The notes beneath the pieces were generated by a model. That model saw only the letters and a list, made by a program, of their open reading frames with translations. It did no database searches and had not been told where the DNA came from. This document shows, in pieces, positions 12,621 through 24,674 of a stretch of DNA of 64,000 nucleotides. The stretch lies in the NCBI GenBank assembly GCA_029204225.1, contig CM055092.1, positions 39,813,800 through 39,877,799 of the forward strand, read 5' to 3'. Each line of letters opens with the position of its first letter. The first letter of the stretch is position 1. A program made the position numbers and the translations under genes. Source of the stretch: Diphasiastrum complanatum (Eukaryota > Streptophyta > Lycopodiopsida > Lycopodiales > Lycopodiaceae).

Positions 12621-15513
12621 GGATGGTCAAATAGTCTTTTTGATTTTCTGATGGTCGGATCTAAAAGCAAAGGACTTTCTTGGAGAGAAAACTGATGGTA
12701 TGGGACATCAATGATTTCAAAGAGGAAATTCTTGTGTGAGATTGATCTGTAGACCAATGGTTAGTATTTACATTATTTGTAAATCTAATAGTTGAAACCA
12801 TTGGGAAAGCCTATTTAGGGTATTTGGAGAGGTTATGACATATAGATCCGGATCCCTCAATGATATCTCATAAATTCCAATTCGGAAACCCTTAAAAGCT
12901 ATTTCTCTTTTAATTTTAAACCTCTACTTTTTAGAAATTTCTTAGATACGAGACAATTGGATTGAGATTCATATAATTTCTTCCAGTGTAGAACTAGGTT
13001 CTGAAGGACTGTTTAAGTTATATGAATTCATGCTTCCATTTCAGGTTTGTGAATATAGCTCAAAATCAATTGATGTTTTCAATTGATTAAGTGGAATTTA
13101 GACTTCCTGAGCCCAAATTGTTATCTCTATTTGATAATTAATTATTGAGAGTAGTGTTTCTATCACTCGGGATAAGATATTTTATAATATTTTATGATTT
13201 TAAGGAAAAAGTCCGGTTTGTAATAGTATTGAATGCTCGTTACTGACTTTTTCGAATCTTTGATATCTTATACGTTGTCTCCTGGGAACTTTTTAATCGA
13301 AATTGTGAAATTTCTTTTAAAAGGGGGAGAAGAAAATGATAGGAACCAGACTTTCATGGGATCAACCAGTTGCATAGATTTCTTTTGTGGAATCCAGTTT
13401 GTGTGCAATGGTGGAACTATCCAGAGGAATAGAGGAAATCTCTAGTGATTGTTTTGAATAATCTGGAACTAGAGTAATTTTGGGAGTTTTTGAGCTGTGA
13501 GATATTCATGAATATGGGAAGTAGTGGTAAAGATTGAATTAAGATTTACTGATTGGATACCAAGTACCATTTAGTTATGGATTCGATCAGTGGAATAAAA
13601 CTTTAATCTAAACCTTTTGTCCGAAGAAGTCTGTATAAGTCAGCCTAATCTTAGTTTGTGCACTAAGATCAGAAGTAGGTTGAATGATTGAAGGAATTTT
13701 GTTGAATAGTATGATGGTTGGAAAACTTGTGATGTGAAATTATTCACTTCAGAGATTTCCCAGATATGTTATTTACTCAAGAGAAATAGAATTTTTTGTA
13801 GCTGAGTTACAAGATTCTCAGTGATATATGTGAGTAACATATGCGGATTTTGGAGGAATCTGCTAGATAATGATATATGTGTTTATGTATTGGGTCATAG
13901 TGAGATTTTTCTCATATGTGCACGATTAATCTTGTGTGGATCTGCTATGTATTCCTAGTTACTAAGGTTATTTGGTGCACTTAACCTAGTTGTTGAACAT
14001 AAACATTTGATCAAGTATTGTTTTTGACAATTACTTGCAGAGTTAACAGATCTGTTCTGATAGATCTATTGGTTAACTTAAAATCATTTGGATATAGATC
14101 TAAATGTGGTGTTATACTAGTATAAATAAGGTCTGCACCTAGACATTTAAGATTTCTAAATCATGAGCAATCAATTTGAGTAGTTGATTTACTCCTGTGG
14201 AAGTTAATTGATAAAACGGACAGTGTGAAGAGAATTCACCGAAAACCGTTTGTTTTGTGTATATTGCTTGTAAGACACATAATTTACAAGTCATTCAGAT
14301 TCATTAAGGAATTGTGTGCATAGGATACTAATTTCTTGGATGAGTATTTTTCAGTTTAGAAATAAACTTGATTCATTAGTGATAGTATTCCTAAGAGCTC
14401 AATTGGATACCGGATCCTAATGGTGCCAAGAATGGTAAACTGAATTTTGGGAATTCAGCAGAACTTTGAAATCTCTAGATGTTGTTCTAGGAGATTGTAT
14501 AAAGTTTATGTTGTTAAAAATGAATCTTATAATAGTCTTTAATTACTTGGTTGATTGTAGAATTTGGAACTCATAATCTGATTAAGAATCGGGTTGGAAG
14601 AATATTCTGGAATCCAGTGATTTTCCTTATGGAAAAAATTTCAGAATGATTCTTATATTTCCTGAGTTGTATGTTGTACATATACTCCAATATCTTTGAG
14701 TGATTAAGTATGGATTTAGAATCATGAGAATTATGATTGACGAATCATAAGATTCTAAATGTTTATGATTGACGGATCATAAATTGATACTTAAAGGTCA
14801 TTTGAAAGAAATATGAGGACTCTTAAGATAATGAGTAACTCTTGATCAATATGGGAGAGTCAAGGATTTAGATATGTTGGTTGACCTCTTACAGATTGTA
14901 GTCAGTATGTGTTTGTGTACAAGTTCAATCTATATCTTTAGATTTATAGGAGACAATTAAATCTATTGAGATTCAGATAGATTGCTGATTTCTTGCATGT
15001 GATGTTAGAAATGGGGCTATTAACTCATTAGAGTAACTGCAGTACTCTGGTTTGAGTTATGATTGTCTGAGACTTGATGGATCTCCTAGAGATTTTAGAT
15101 GACTGAATTGTGATATTTTAGAATATTTGTATATTCTAAGAATATTTGTACCATAAAGCATTATTTTTTAAAAGAAATTGAAATGGAGTTTCTTTAGCTT
15201 TTGGATTTGATCTTTGAAATAGAGGAGTTAATTCACCTAGTGGTTCATGTAATTAGGATTACATGAAGGTGATGAACTTTTGTTTTGGAATAGATCAACC
15301 CATTTGAAAGATTTTTTATAGCTTAGTGTATCTTTTGGAATTTGAATTAGTATTTATGAGTAGTTAAAATATTGTTGCATCTCTGAGTGCTTGTTCAGAT
15401 GGAAAGATCGGACTAAGAATAATGATTCATGGGAAAGATTTGAAAGCTTAAGGAATAGTTTCATGTTTTCTTTTTCCCATTCTGAGGATAGAACCTGTTT
15501 AAGGGAGGAAGAA

Positions 15514-15666
15514 TGTTATGGCCATATTCGGTTAAGGACATGGACTAGTCCTAATATGGCAGATCGGTCCTCCAATCAAAAGCTAGAGGGAAGATATAAC
15601 GAGGTAGAACCAGAATTCAGAGGCTTCTCACAGATCAAGCATTAACCATTCTAGATTGTTATGACA
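15514..15666 (+). repeat. Short LTR-like repeat (153 bp) after a purine tract
   Basis: Begins TGTTATGGCC just after AAGGGAGGAAGAA and ends TTATGACA, so it has TG...CA ends and a polypurine tract upstream. Its right 99 bp are repeated inverted at 10446-10566. It could be the 3' LTR of a plus-strand element or a solo LTR; at 15666 it truncates a minus-strand gypsy protease. Confidence 0.55.
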
Positions 15667-16213
15667 CATTTGGTGCTTCTGGGAAAGTAATGACGAACTG
15701 TACCCCGACAATTTTGACAGGTATATCTTCAATCATTCCTCGCGGACGAACTATCGTTTGATCAGCTAGCTTAATGGCAAAAGTCACAGACTTGATCTTT
15801 GTAAGGCCCCATTTTGCACATAGGTTTGTAAAAATCAAGTTAACTCTTGAACCGCCATCTATCACAGCTGCTTCCTTAGGAAATTGTCTATGCTGTATCG
15901 GCAAAGTGATATTTTTTTGTTCACTTTTCCAAGTGGCTCCAACATGGAGTACTTCATTAGACTTTTCAAATCCAGCACAGAAAAGTGGCTCTTGATGGAC
16001 TTTTGGTTCTGCTTGAGCTAACTTTTGCGCTAATACTTCTTTTGCTTTTGGCACCAACTTCAGGAACTCTCTCAATGAAATATTAATCTTACTAGATAAG
16101 ATATTCATGAGCAGTTCTGTTTGCGGCGCTTCCAGTTCAGTCATCTTGAAGGGTTCTTCATGATGATGCAACTGATCATTCATATATGTACGTGAATTTC
16201 TTGGTGGCTGCAA
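15659..16213 (-). pseudogene. Gypsy aspartic protease, active site altered
   Basis: About 184 codons. EAAVIDGGSRVNLIF corresponds to the retropepsin ALIDTGSSVNII block, and KLADQTIVRPRGMIEDIPVKIVG is the conserved follow-on. The catalytic triad DTG/DSG reads DGG here, so the enzyme should be inactive. The frame ends at 15659 in sequence belonging to the neighbouring LTR-like repeat. Confidence 0.88.
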
Positions 16214-16285
16214 TGGTGAAGAACAAACTTCGGCTGTTGCTTTAGCAGCTTCAAGCTCATCTTCTTCTTGCAGATGTTTAATCCA

Positions 16286-17833
16286 CTACCTCATATCCTG
16301 ATATTTTCTTTTTTTTGCATGAAGATTTGGATAGACTCCAGATGTTGTTGGTATATCGATTAATGGTATAGAATCACCAAGTACTGGATCCGCTACTGGT
16401 TCTTTATGTTTCTGTGCTTTGGTGACCACCATCAAGGATATACTTGATTTATTCTGAGCTACTAGTCTTTGCTTGATTGTTATCAAATTTATAGGAGCTG
16501 TAGCTGGTGGTGGCTTCGGTCTTGCTGGATAGTCTTTATAGCAATGCCCATAACCATAGTCAAATGATACAAATTTTTCTTTATTTGGACATTCTGCAAC
16601 TTTGTGATTTTCTCCACATGCAAAGCATCCAAGTGGTGCTCTGGTCCAGTTCCTAGATGCTTGTTGTTGCGCGGCAGCATAAATAGCATACTGTTCTGAA
16701 GATCCACCTCCTTGATCATTACCATAGTTCCATTGCTCGACACTTTTGTACGGTTCTGGTTCCATCAAATTGGTAGGAGGAGCGGAGTGCTTTGGTGGGG
16801 CAGGTAAGGCTAAACGTTCCGGGTATCCAAGAGCAGATTGTCGAGGTCTAGCTGTTGGATTCCCTCCATACTGTGGTTCTTGATATCCCATTTGGACATA
16901 CCGTTGCTGAATTATCCGAGGATTGAAGTTGCAAAAAACAGTCTCATGATCAGGCGAATTATATAAATGGTATACACTGATTCCATTCATTTTTTCAATT
17001 GAGAACACTCATTGACTATGCGATTTCCTGTACAAATAGAACACTAGACATTTTTTCTGCTAGGAAAAGCTTCGCAAACTTTTTAGGTTCCTTGTTCGCT
17101 CGTCCATAATCTTCTCATCAAATTGCGACTGCGACTTTTCCATCTGTTTCTGCTGAATCTTCCCGAGTTTCTCGAACTCATTGAGCATCATTTCTGTAGT
17201 AGCGTTGACATTTGTTGATGCAATAGTGGTGGATGTCGTAGTGGTCTGCCCTGCTGTATAAGGCAACATACTGATATTCGGCTCATCATCTGAATCTTCA
17301 TCCTCCTCCCGAATTGCATCATCCATAGCATTTTGCAATAGTGCATACTCATTATGGCGTTTCAACTCACGTCTGATCCGTTTAGGTAGACCTGACAAAA
17401 ATCACATAATCATGGCATTTTTGTTAATCAGCTCAGGTTCACACTCAGATCTGAGGTGTTTCACCCGTTCAATGTAATCTCAAACCATTTCTCGCTTTCC
17501 CATTTTAATTTTACTTAAAAGTAGCAAAGGGTCTTCCATAAACTTCCGAGGTTTGAACCGTGTGATAAGGGCTCTTTTAACAATTTCTCAATCTGCACGC
17601 TCAGTTTCATCTTGATTATAGTACCAATCTTGTGCTGCGCTTGTTAAGGCCATAGAAAAAAACTTAAGTTTATCTTGAGGGGAAATTTCGCCATAGACTT
17701 CACAAGATTCAGCACAGATCTAAAGAAATCTAACTGGATCTGTTAATCCATTGTATTTGGATAGATCCAAACGGGGTGCTCTTCTAACAATGATTTGATT
17801 GACTTCATGAGGAGCACCTCCAGGGACAGCCAT
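16286..17833 (-). pseudogene. Ty3/gypsy gag with zinc knuckle
   Basis: Start ATG at 17833-17831 (MAVPGGAPHEV, then RRAPRLDLSKYNGLTDPVRF), a capsid-type segment with WYY and the block LSGLPKRIRRELKRHN (17060-17400), and a downstream part (16286-17008) holding one CCHC-like knuckle, CFACGENHKVAEC, at about 16590-16630. Gag packages element RNA. Stops at several places (for example after VRFL and after YIERVKHL regions) and a frame change near 17050 make it non-functional. Confidence 0.88.
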
Positions 17834-19012
17834 CCTCACAAATTCAAATCAAGCAGACAATGAGATTGGATCTAGATTTTTCAACCAAAACTATCTCAGA
17901 TCAGATCTGCTAGATCTATTTCACTTTTCAAGAATCTGATTTCTATATCGTGATTTTTATTTCTCAGAATCCAAATCAAACTGTATCAGATTTGACTCAA
18001 ATTTTGACAGAGACTTGATCTGGAAAATCAGAATCTAAAAATAATATTGGCGAAGGTTCCCTAGGCGAAGATTGGCTCGGCGAAGGTTCAACAGTGCTAT
18101 TTTGGAAAAAAAAAACCCTCTGATCAGACTTTTCTGACAATTTTTAGAGAAATAACCTTCGTCGAACTCTCAGATTCAAGATCTGACACAAATAAAACTA
18201 GGGGTAAACTCGACGAAGGTTTCTGACACAAAAAAAACACAGTTTCAGTAGATTGACGAGGGTAAAAATCAAGGTTTTCTATGATCTGGACAAGAAGAAT
18301 GTTCGTCGAACTCAAAAATAGTATTTTACTATAAAAGAATTGTTCTAGAAAGTTGGTGAAGGTTTTGGCGAAGAATCAAGAGTAATATTGGTATTTTTGC
18401 AAAAAAGTGATTTTTTTTGGCAAAAATATGGCAATATGACAACTGATCTTCTGCAAAAATCTTCTATTTATGGTATTATTCTTTGCCGACCTGGCAGTAG
18501 ATAGATCTGAATCACACCTATGCACAATGAATTGGACAAAGGTTCTTTTTCTGTATTTTTAGGGTTTTGGTGATTTTTTGGTGTTTTTTGACAATTTTTC
18601 TGATGTTTTTGAAAATCTACTGGGAATGATTGTTCACCCTTCAAACTGAAGGTTCTGTGATAAAAACCTAAGGTGTCTGCAACTCGGCGAAGGTTTCTTG
18701 AAAGAGGGCAAAAAGCTATTAGCTCTGATGACGATTTTTGCCTCCTTTTGACCAAAATCTGACAGATTTGACCGATTTTTGTTGTTTTTTTTGATATCTC
18801 AGATCCAAATGGATTTTAAGATTGGAGATCTGAATAGTTTTTCCTGTTCTACAATCAGATTAGATTTCAAACAAGCAAATCCACTCAAATCAAGCAAAAT
18901 CACTCCCAAACTAACCCTAAATGCAGATCTAACACTATTCATGCAACGACAAGATGCCTAATGCAAGTTAACCATCCACAAAACATGCTACAAACTGAAA
19001 AATTGGCGTAGC

Positions 19013-19030
19013 TCCCCGGAAACGGCGCCA
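19013..19030 (-). other. Primer-binding site, tRNA-Asp type
   Basis: The minus strand reads TGGCGCCGTTTCCGGGGA, the complement of plant tRNA-Asp with one mismatch, directly inside the LTR that starts at 19035 on the plus strand. Confidence 0.9.
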
Positions 19031-19034
19031 AAAT

Positions 19035-19709
19035 TGTAGTGGGTTTCTTTCGTTGCCTAACCTCAATCCAAGATCTAATCAATCTAGCATCAAAGAGATG
19101 AAGTGAGTTGTTACGCATAGATTCGTTCCCATGAGAGCAATAGTATATTTCAGATTTCAACATGATTGGAAGATTCACATCTAACTCTAATATCCATGAA
19201 CCCTAAGCATTAACACTACATCCACTAACACTAGATCCACAATAAAGATAGCTTACTCTTTCTCTCTCTCCCTTTCTCCCTCATAAAAAATATAATAACA
19301 TGCAATTCCAATAACAATCAAATCCAACAATTAGCAAAACACAAATAAAGCATGAGAGATGGAGGAAAAATAATAGAGAGCAAGGACATTCATCAATCCA
19401 TTTCACAAGAGAACCAATCTGCTTGATTGAAATGAGGGAATGAACATGTGTAGGAACTCGAGTTGGTCCCTTTTTATAGTAGAGAGGAGGACCCTGGCCT
19501 TTGAATCCTATTGGTCCATTTCTGTCTCCCTAATTATTCAAATTTTAAAAAGAGTGGAAACTATCCAAATTGGAGGTAAACCCAACTTTATTCACTAACT
19601 TGACATTTAGGCCCTGCGACATTAAAAGTCCCGCAAAAAAGGCCTAAAGTCCTTTTATTGACTTGTAACTAATCAAATAACTATGTGATCATCGGGTTGA
19701 ACTTACACA
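19035..19709 (-). repeat. Gypsy 5' LTR (right boundary approximate)
   Basis: Plus-strand start TGTAGTGGG lies four bases from the primer site. The other end is placed at TTACACA near 19709, where LINE-like sequence begins shortly after. The left boundary is firm and the right one is an estimate. Confidence 0.55.
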
Positions 19710-19736
19710 CGCAAGGTGCCAAATCCCTCTCACTTA

Positions 19737-21183
19737 TTAACTAGGGTTAGGATTGCCTTGAGATCCGCAAACCCTCCAACAAAGTGCCAAGTCGCATCTT
19801 TGGTTCAGCTTCGTGATCACATCTGGGGAGATCACCTGTATTCTTGGAGGCCTCTCTGACAATTTTCCTTTCCCCTCCCATATGAACCAATCCTTTGACC
19901 ATTCCACAACATAGTGACCTTTTCTGACTTTTCCTAGCCCACTAGTTGTCCACCTGTCCCATAGCATTTGGATTTTCTCTTTCTTGAGCCCCCACTTCCT
20001 TTTGTTTCCTCTTTTACTTCTCCAGCCCTCTTTTTTCTCATCCCATAGATCTGCCCACTTTGTGATGTCTTTCTTGTGGATTTTCCTTGCAACCTTGACA
20101 AGGTTCTCCTCTATCTGGGGGTTCTCTCCAAGCCCAACAACTCATCTCCGAAACCCCCCCTTTCTCGCACAACTCCTTCTCAATTGCTTTTATGGCATGT
20201 CCCCCTTTTTCCCAACCCATCCAGAGACTTATGAAAAGCTCACTCCCTTTTCCTTTGAATTTCCACTCTGTGAGAAGGAGGTCCTTTAGCTTCCAATTTT
20301 TCCACCCTAGGGCTCTAATTGGGGCCCACTGGTTCACTGCATCTTGTAAAAGATAGGCCCAAAGGTCCTTCTGTCTATCCACTACCCTTACTAGCCATCT
20401 TGCTATGTTTCTTGAGGCCATAGACTTCAAGTTTGGAAGCCCTAATTCACTCAATTTTTTTGGAAGAGTGCAAGTGTCCCATGCCACACCCACATAGCCT
20501 TTCCCATCAAACTTCGAGGTCCACAATAAGCTCCTGCACACGGCCTCAAATCTCCTCAGATCACACTCAGAAGGCATCCAGCACGAAAGAAAGTACAACA
20601 CGTTTGGCATGATAAGATGCTTCAGCACTAGAACTCTTTCTGCCATGTTGGCCTGCAGCCCCTTCCATCTTTCTAGTGTAGGTATCACTTTTTCCAGGAT
20701 CCATTCCAATGGGCATGCAATGACACCCCAAAACCCATGGGAATCCCCAAAAGTCTGAAAATGGTGCCCTCCCTCAATTCTACAACATCCTTTACGTCTA
20801 AGATAGGCGGCTCCTCACCTATGCTCAATCTGTAGGCAGTCTTTGCATGATTAATTTCCCCCTCGGATGCTAAAGGAATCCAATGCCTCAAAAAGTTTCG
20901 TCACCGAATGGTCATCGTCCTTAACCACAAAATTGACATCGTCCACAAAGGCTTGGTTGCATAGCTTTGTGTCCCCCTGCACCTGAAGTGGCTGAATTTT
21001 CCCTTCATCTATCTTTGCATTTACCAAGTATCCCAAGGCTTCTAGGGCTAGAATGAAAAGGTATGGTCCGAGTGGGCATCCCTGTCTAATGGATCTCTCC
21101 AACTGAAAGGCCTCTATCAGTCTCTCATTGAGGATCACCCTGGCTGATGCATCCTTCAGTAGCATGGCAATGTATCCAACAAA
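19737..21183 (-). pseudogene. LINE ORF2, reverse transcriptase and C-terminus
   Basis: SIRQGCPLGPYLFILALEAL (near 21100) and AFVDDVNFVV (near 20950) are the RT blocks with the catalytic Asp pair. VLVLKHLIMPNVLYFLSCW and LPKKLSELGLPNLKS (20038-20709) are the thumb/C-terminal blocks. The first RT blocks are missing: the linker after the endonuclease (ATKRWIGVIKATQSTLVKAQ) joins directly to the middle of RT, an internal deletion. Further frame changes occur near 20870 and 20700. Confidence 0.88.
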
Positions 21184-21199
21184 TTTGTGCCTTTACCAA

Positions 21200-22075
21200 G
21201 GTACTTTGTGTGGCTTTGATGACTCCTATCCATCTCTTGGTGGCCGATCCTCTTTGCTTTTTTGCCCTCTCCCAAATGACCTGAATTGATTTTTTAATTC
21301 CCTCCTTCCCAAGGAGTTTGTGGTCGGCCCTGAACCACTTGCATTTTCTTGCCCTATACTCAAGAGAGCTCCATTTGTCTCTTAAATCTCCTGAGACATA
21401 ACTTCTGTCTAGTATGGCCATCATTAGGTCCTCCTCGCTTTGTTGGTTACTTGGTGTGAACTCATTGTCTCCCTGAATCTCAACCAGGTTGAGATCCCCT
21501 TTTATTTTCAGCCATTCTTCTAGTTCTAGTCCTCTTAGTTGGCCTCCTTTCTCTTTGTATATGTCTCTCATGTGCTCCACCATGTTGAAGTCCCCCATCA
21601 GAATGATATTGTCCCCTATTCTTGAGATTTCCTGCCAAAGAGGGATTCTCTTTAGAGGGGTATTTCTCGCATAAACAAAACAGAAGTTCAGAATCTTAGA
21701 GTTCTCCTAAAGAGAAACCACCACCCAATCATGGTTTTCACTCCTCTTTACCTCCATAACCTGCTCCTGTATTCTCTTGTGTATGCGCACTGCAATGCCT
21801 CCTTTCCCTCTTGGATGGTTTGTCCAATTCCAGACATGCTTCTTGGATATGGCCTCTAGGTTTTCTTTGAGACCCTTTTCATCCACCTTTACTTCTTGCA
21901 AATAGATAATGTCTGGCCTTAAGTTGTTATTCCATAGCCAATTTCTCCATGCTCTGGCCTTACTTTCCTCTGTAAGACCCCTCGTATTGGCTGAGAGCAC
22001 TAACATGGAAAAACTCAAAAGAATTTGAGGTGGGCGGGGGCGCATTTGCTCTTGCATTAAGGGTTTTTCCTCCAT
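21200..22075 (-). pseudogene. LINE ORF2, AP-endonuclease domain
   Basis: Starts MEEKPLMQEQ at 22075, overlapping the end of ORF1. LSANTRGL is the N-terminal endonuclease block, LQEVKV holds the catalytic Glu, PRGKGGIAV the mid block, and MGDFNM (about 21598) the Asp/Asn block; FRADHKLL corresponds to the SDH site. One stop lies after VVVSL near 21707, after which the same frame continues. This endonuclease would nick target DNA for target-primed reverse transcription. Confidence 0.88.
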
Positions 22076-22296
22076 TTTTTTCCACTACTTCTCCTTGAGA
22101 TGGATGGGGTTCTTCCACATGCTTTATGGCCTTCCGAGCTTGCTCTCCCTCTGTCACCACTGTGGAGGCTTCATCTTTCTTTTGTTTGCTATCCCACTTC
22201 GGGGTGGGGAAGTAGTCCCAAGATGAGTCCCAATTTGTTCTTCCACCCCTCAACCCTCCTCTTAGATTTCTTGCGTTCCTCCTTCATCTGAAAGGT

Positions 22297-23165
22297 ATGA
22301 AGCCCTCATCATCACTTCCGAAGGCATCTCCCCATCATTTTGCCCAGGCCTCTGCAACAGGTTCTCTCTTGTGGCTCCGGAAGAGCCCCCCTCTCCGGAG
22401 AGAGTGGCCTTCAGAAAGGAAGACATGGAAAGAGAAAGTAACAAATGATGGAAGGTTCCCCCCTGGATTTACACCTGCCAAGGAGGTGAAACAGCCTCAA
22501 AACCCTGCTCAGAAAGCCAAGGGCAATGAATTCAGCTAGGAACCGGTGGTAATGATTTCCTTTGATGTGGAGATGGAGGCACTGGAGAGCTATAGGAAGA
22601 AGGATTTGCTCGGGCTATGCATGGGACCCAGGCCTCCCATGGAAGAGTTGAAGAGATGGGTCAATACCCAATGGGCCCAAAAAGGTATTATGCTCTCAAA
22701 AATTCAATTCCTTCCTAAGAATTATTTCTGTTTTGTGTTTGTGGATGAGGATAGTGCTAGAAGGGTATTGGTGGAAGGTCCTTGGCTTTACATGGCATTT
22801 CCTATCTTTCTGTTCAAGTATGATCCGGAGTTCAATCCGGAAAACAAAAAACCAACAAAAGTGCCTGTGTGGATTGACCTAATTGACACCCCATGCCACC
22901 TGAGGGATCATTTGAGTTACATGGTTACACCGATAGGAAAAATGATTGCCCAAAAAAAAAAGAAAAAGGACACAACCCAAAGTGGTTTCCAAAGGTTTTG
23001 GTTGAGGTGGATCTAGAAAATGATCTTCCACAAACAATCTTGGTTTTGGGTCCCTCTTACTCTACCCACATCAAGATTCAATACAAGAACCTCCCAGATG
23101 CCTGCTTCTATTGTCGGTTAAGAGGCCACATGGTGAAAGATTGCCCCATGAAGCCAAAAACCAGC
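22297..23165 (+). pseudogene. LINE ORF1 segment (DUF4283 and zinc knuckle), inverted relative to ORF2
   Basis: Reads on the plus strand. MISFDVEMEALES, then KRWVNTQW, FVFVDEDSARRVL and PWLYMAFPIFLFKY are the DUF4283 block of plant LINE ORF1. After a frame change near 22950 comes KNLPDACFYCRLRGHMVKDC, a CCHC knuckle. A stop lies near 22537. In an intact LINE this lies on the same strand as ORF2; here the strands oppose, so this segment has been inverted. Confidence 0.87.
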
Positions 23166-23790
23166 CCATCTAGTCTTCATTTGACTTTGCTCTTCCTTTT
23201 GGGCTTCTTTGGACTGCTCTCCCTCATTTTCCACCTCCATACTCTCCTCTAGGCTCAAGGGGGTACCTTTCTCCTGAGTTTCTTGCTCCTCTTCCTAGGA
23301 GTACTTCCCCATCTCTCTATTCTTTAGCCATTTGCGGAGCTCCTTAGTCATGATTCTATTCAGCTTGTCTCTGTACTCCTTGGTGTGAGCTGCTGTGCTT
23401 GTGGCCTCCGTGTTTGCCTTGTTCCCAAGCTTTTCTTTGATGAATTCTTCCAAAAAAAAAACAAATTATGCTTCTTCTTGCTCAACCAGAGATTTTCCTT
23501 GTTTGCCACCAAAGCTTGTTTGAAGCTTTTTCTACCCCCATCTGTGGCTTCATGCCCACATGTAGTGCCCTGTATTTCAGCTTGTATGCCCCTGCTTATG
23601 CCTCGCTCCCTAGGTGGAATCTCCTGGCTGAGTACAACAATACTGCCCTGCCCAAATGGCGATCTACCTCTTGGACTCCCTGTGTCTTATTCAGCCCTGA
23701 AAAGTGCCCTATTTTCTGGTTGTTGGGTGGCTCTGGCCTCCTGGGGTTGGGCCGACCTGTCTGGGGCCTCTCCTTCATTCTTCTTCGTCT
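23166..23790 (-). pseudogene. LINE ORF1 C-terminal-like, charged coiled segment
   Basis: The minus strand reads EEFIKEKLGNKANTEATS, KLNRIMTKELRKWLKNREM and ESMEVENEGEQSKEAQKEE with one stop. The charged, helix-prone composition is typical of ORF1 linkers. The plus-strand frame across 23385-24020 is a shadow. The assignment rests on position and composition. Confidence 0.45.
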
Positions 23791-24370
23791 CCATCTTTAT
23801 CCCTTATAAACAGTCCGTCCGGAAAAACATTTATAAACTTCAAACCAAAAAAAAACTGGAAAATCGCTCTGGTCAGCTTATAGAGGACACAATTGCGCTC
23901 GTATTGTCTTGTAACATCCTCTCGATCCTACAAATAGATCATCCGCATTCTGCTCCCGAAGTCTGTAGAACCCTCCTGTTTCTCCTTTTCATTCCATTGG
24001 CTTGTGCATTACTCTATTGAAACTATTAGTTTAGGGTAAGCGTTGAAAGTACATGAATGAGAAACTCTTGAAATGGAATTTTAGAACCTCTTTTACGGTA
24101 TTCAGCAAAATATCTTTGCTGAATAAAGAGCTCTACCAACCATTGATTTTTGTCGGTTCTTTCATTGGCACAAACTGAATCTCAATAAGTATCTTGCCAA
24201 AAGCTATTATCCATCTAATTCCTAATGACCAGAGTCAACTGGAATACAAACATAACAAACCATCAATGTTTTACCCACCGTAATACCTTGTGCTCAGGAG
24301 TCCTTTGTATTTTGGGACCAGCTCCAGGAGCATAATGTCCATCCAATTTTCTCTCTCCTAGGAATCTGTC

Positions 24371-24488
24371 ATTCTCTCTCCTCTCCGGTGGAATTCACTC
24401 TCTCTCCTCTATCCAGTGAAATGCATGTTCTCTCTTCTCTCTCCGGTGGAATGCACGTTCTCTTTCCTCTCTCCAGTGGAATGTGCAT
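24371..24488. repeat. Minisatellite, about 4 units of 28-32 bp
   Basis: Diverged copies of the form CTCTCTCCTCTCCGGTGGAA followed by TGCACGTT. Frames reading through it are spurious. Confidence 0.85.
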
Positions 24489-24674
24489 GTGCTATGTGGC
24501 AGCCCGTCATTGGCTGTCCACACCCACATTCCACCACAAACGTAAAAAATTTGCAAAAAAAAAAAACGGCCAAAAACCCGAAAAAATAAACTGGCCCACG
24601 CGTACGGCGGTACGGCTGGGCCGTACGGCCAAAAAACAAAAAAAAAAAACCTTCGCACAATGGCATTACGTAGA

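Larger units (their letters stand above)
9580..15513 (+). mobile_element. Strongly decayed Ty3/gypsy element
   Basis: An LTR-like end (...CTTTACA, 9752) is followed by a tRNA-iMet primer site, then almost 6 kb of AT-rich sequence without long frames. Only the reverse-transcriptase core near 12.4-12.6 kb is recognisable. Element limits are guesses: the left edge is where the Copia integrase ends, the right edge where an LTR-like sequence with polypurine tract begins. Confidence 0.55.
15667..19034 (-). mobile_element. Ty3/gypsy internal region (leader, gag, protease), minus strand
   Basis: Order on the minus strand: LTR (from 19035), tRNA-Asp primer site (19013-19030), leader of about 1.2 kb with repeated CGAAGGTT words, gag (start 17833), zinc knuckle, protease, then truncation at 15666. 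Reverse transcriptase, RNase H and integrase are missing. Primer type and gag sequence relate it to the fragment at 3942-5893. Confidence 0.85.
19710..23790 (-). mobile_element. L1-type LINE, rearranged and truncated
   Basis: Minus strand, 5' to 3': ORF1 C-terminal-like sequence (about 23790-23166), an internal ORF1 segment that lies inverted on the plus strand (22297-23165), ORF1 tail (22253-21960), endonuclease (22075-21200), reverse transcriptase (21170-20850) and the C-terminal region to 19737. No poly(A) tail is visible at the 3' end, so that end is also truncated. Confidence 0.9.

Noticed and set aside
23385-24020. 211-codon plus-strand frame
   Set aside because: It opposes LINE-type minus-strand sequence, shows no family pattern and has low-complexity hydrophobic content. 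Treated as a shadow.
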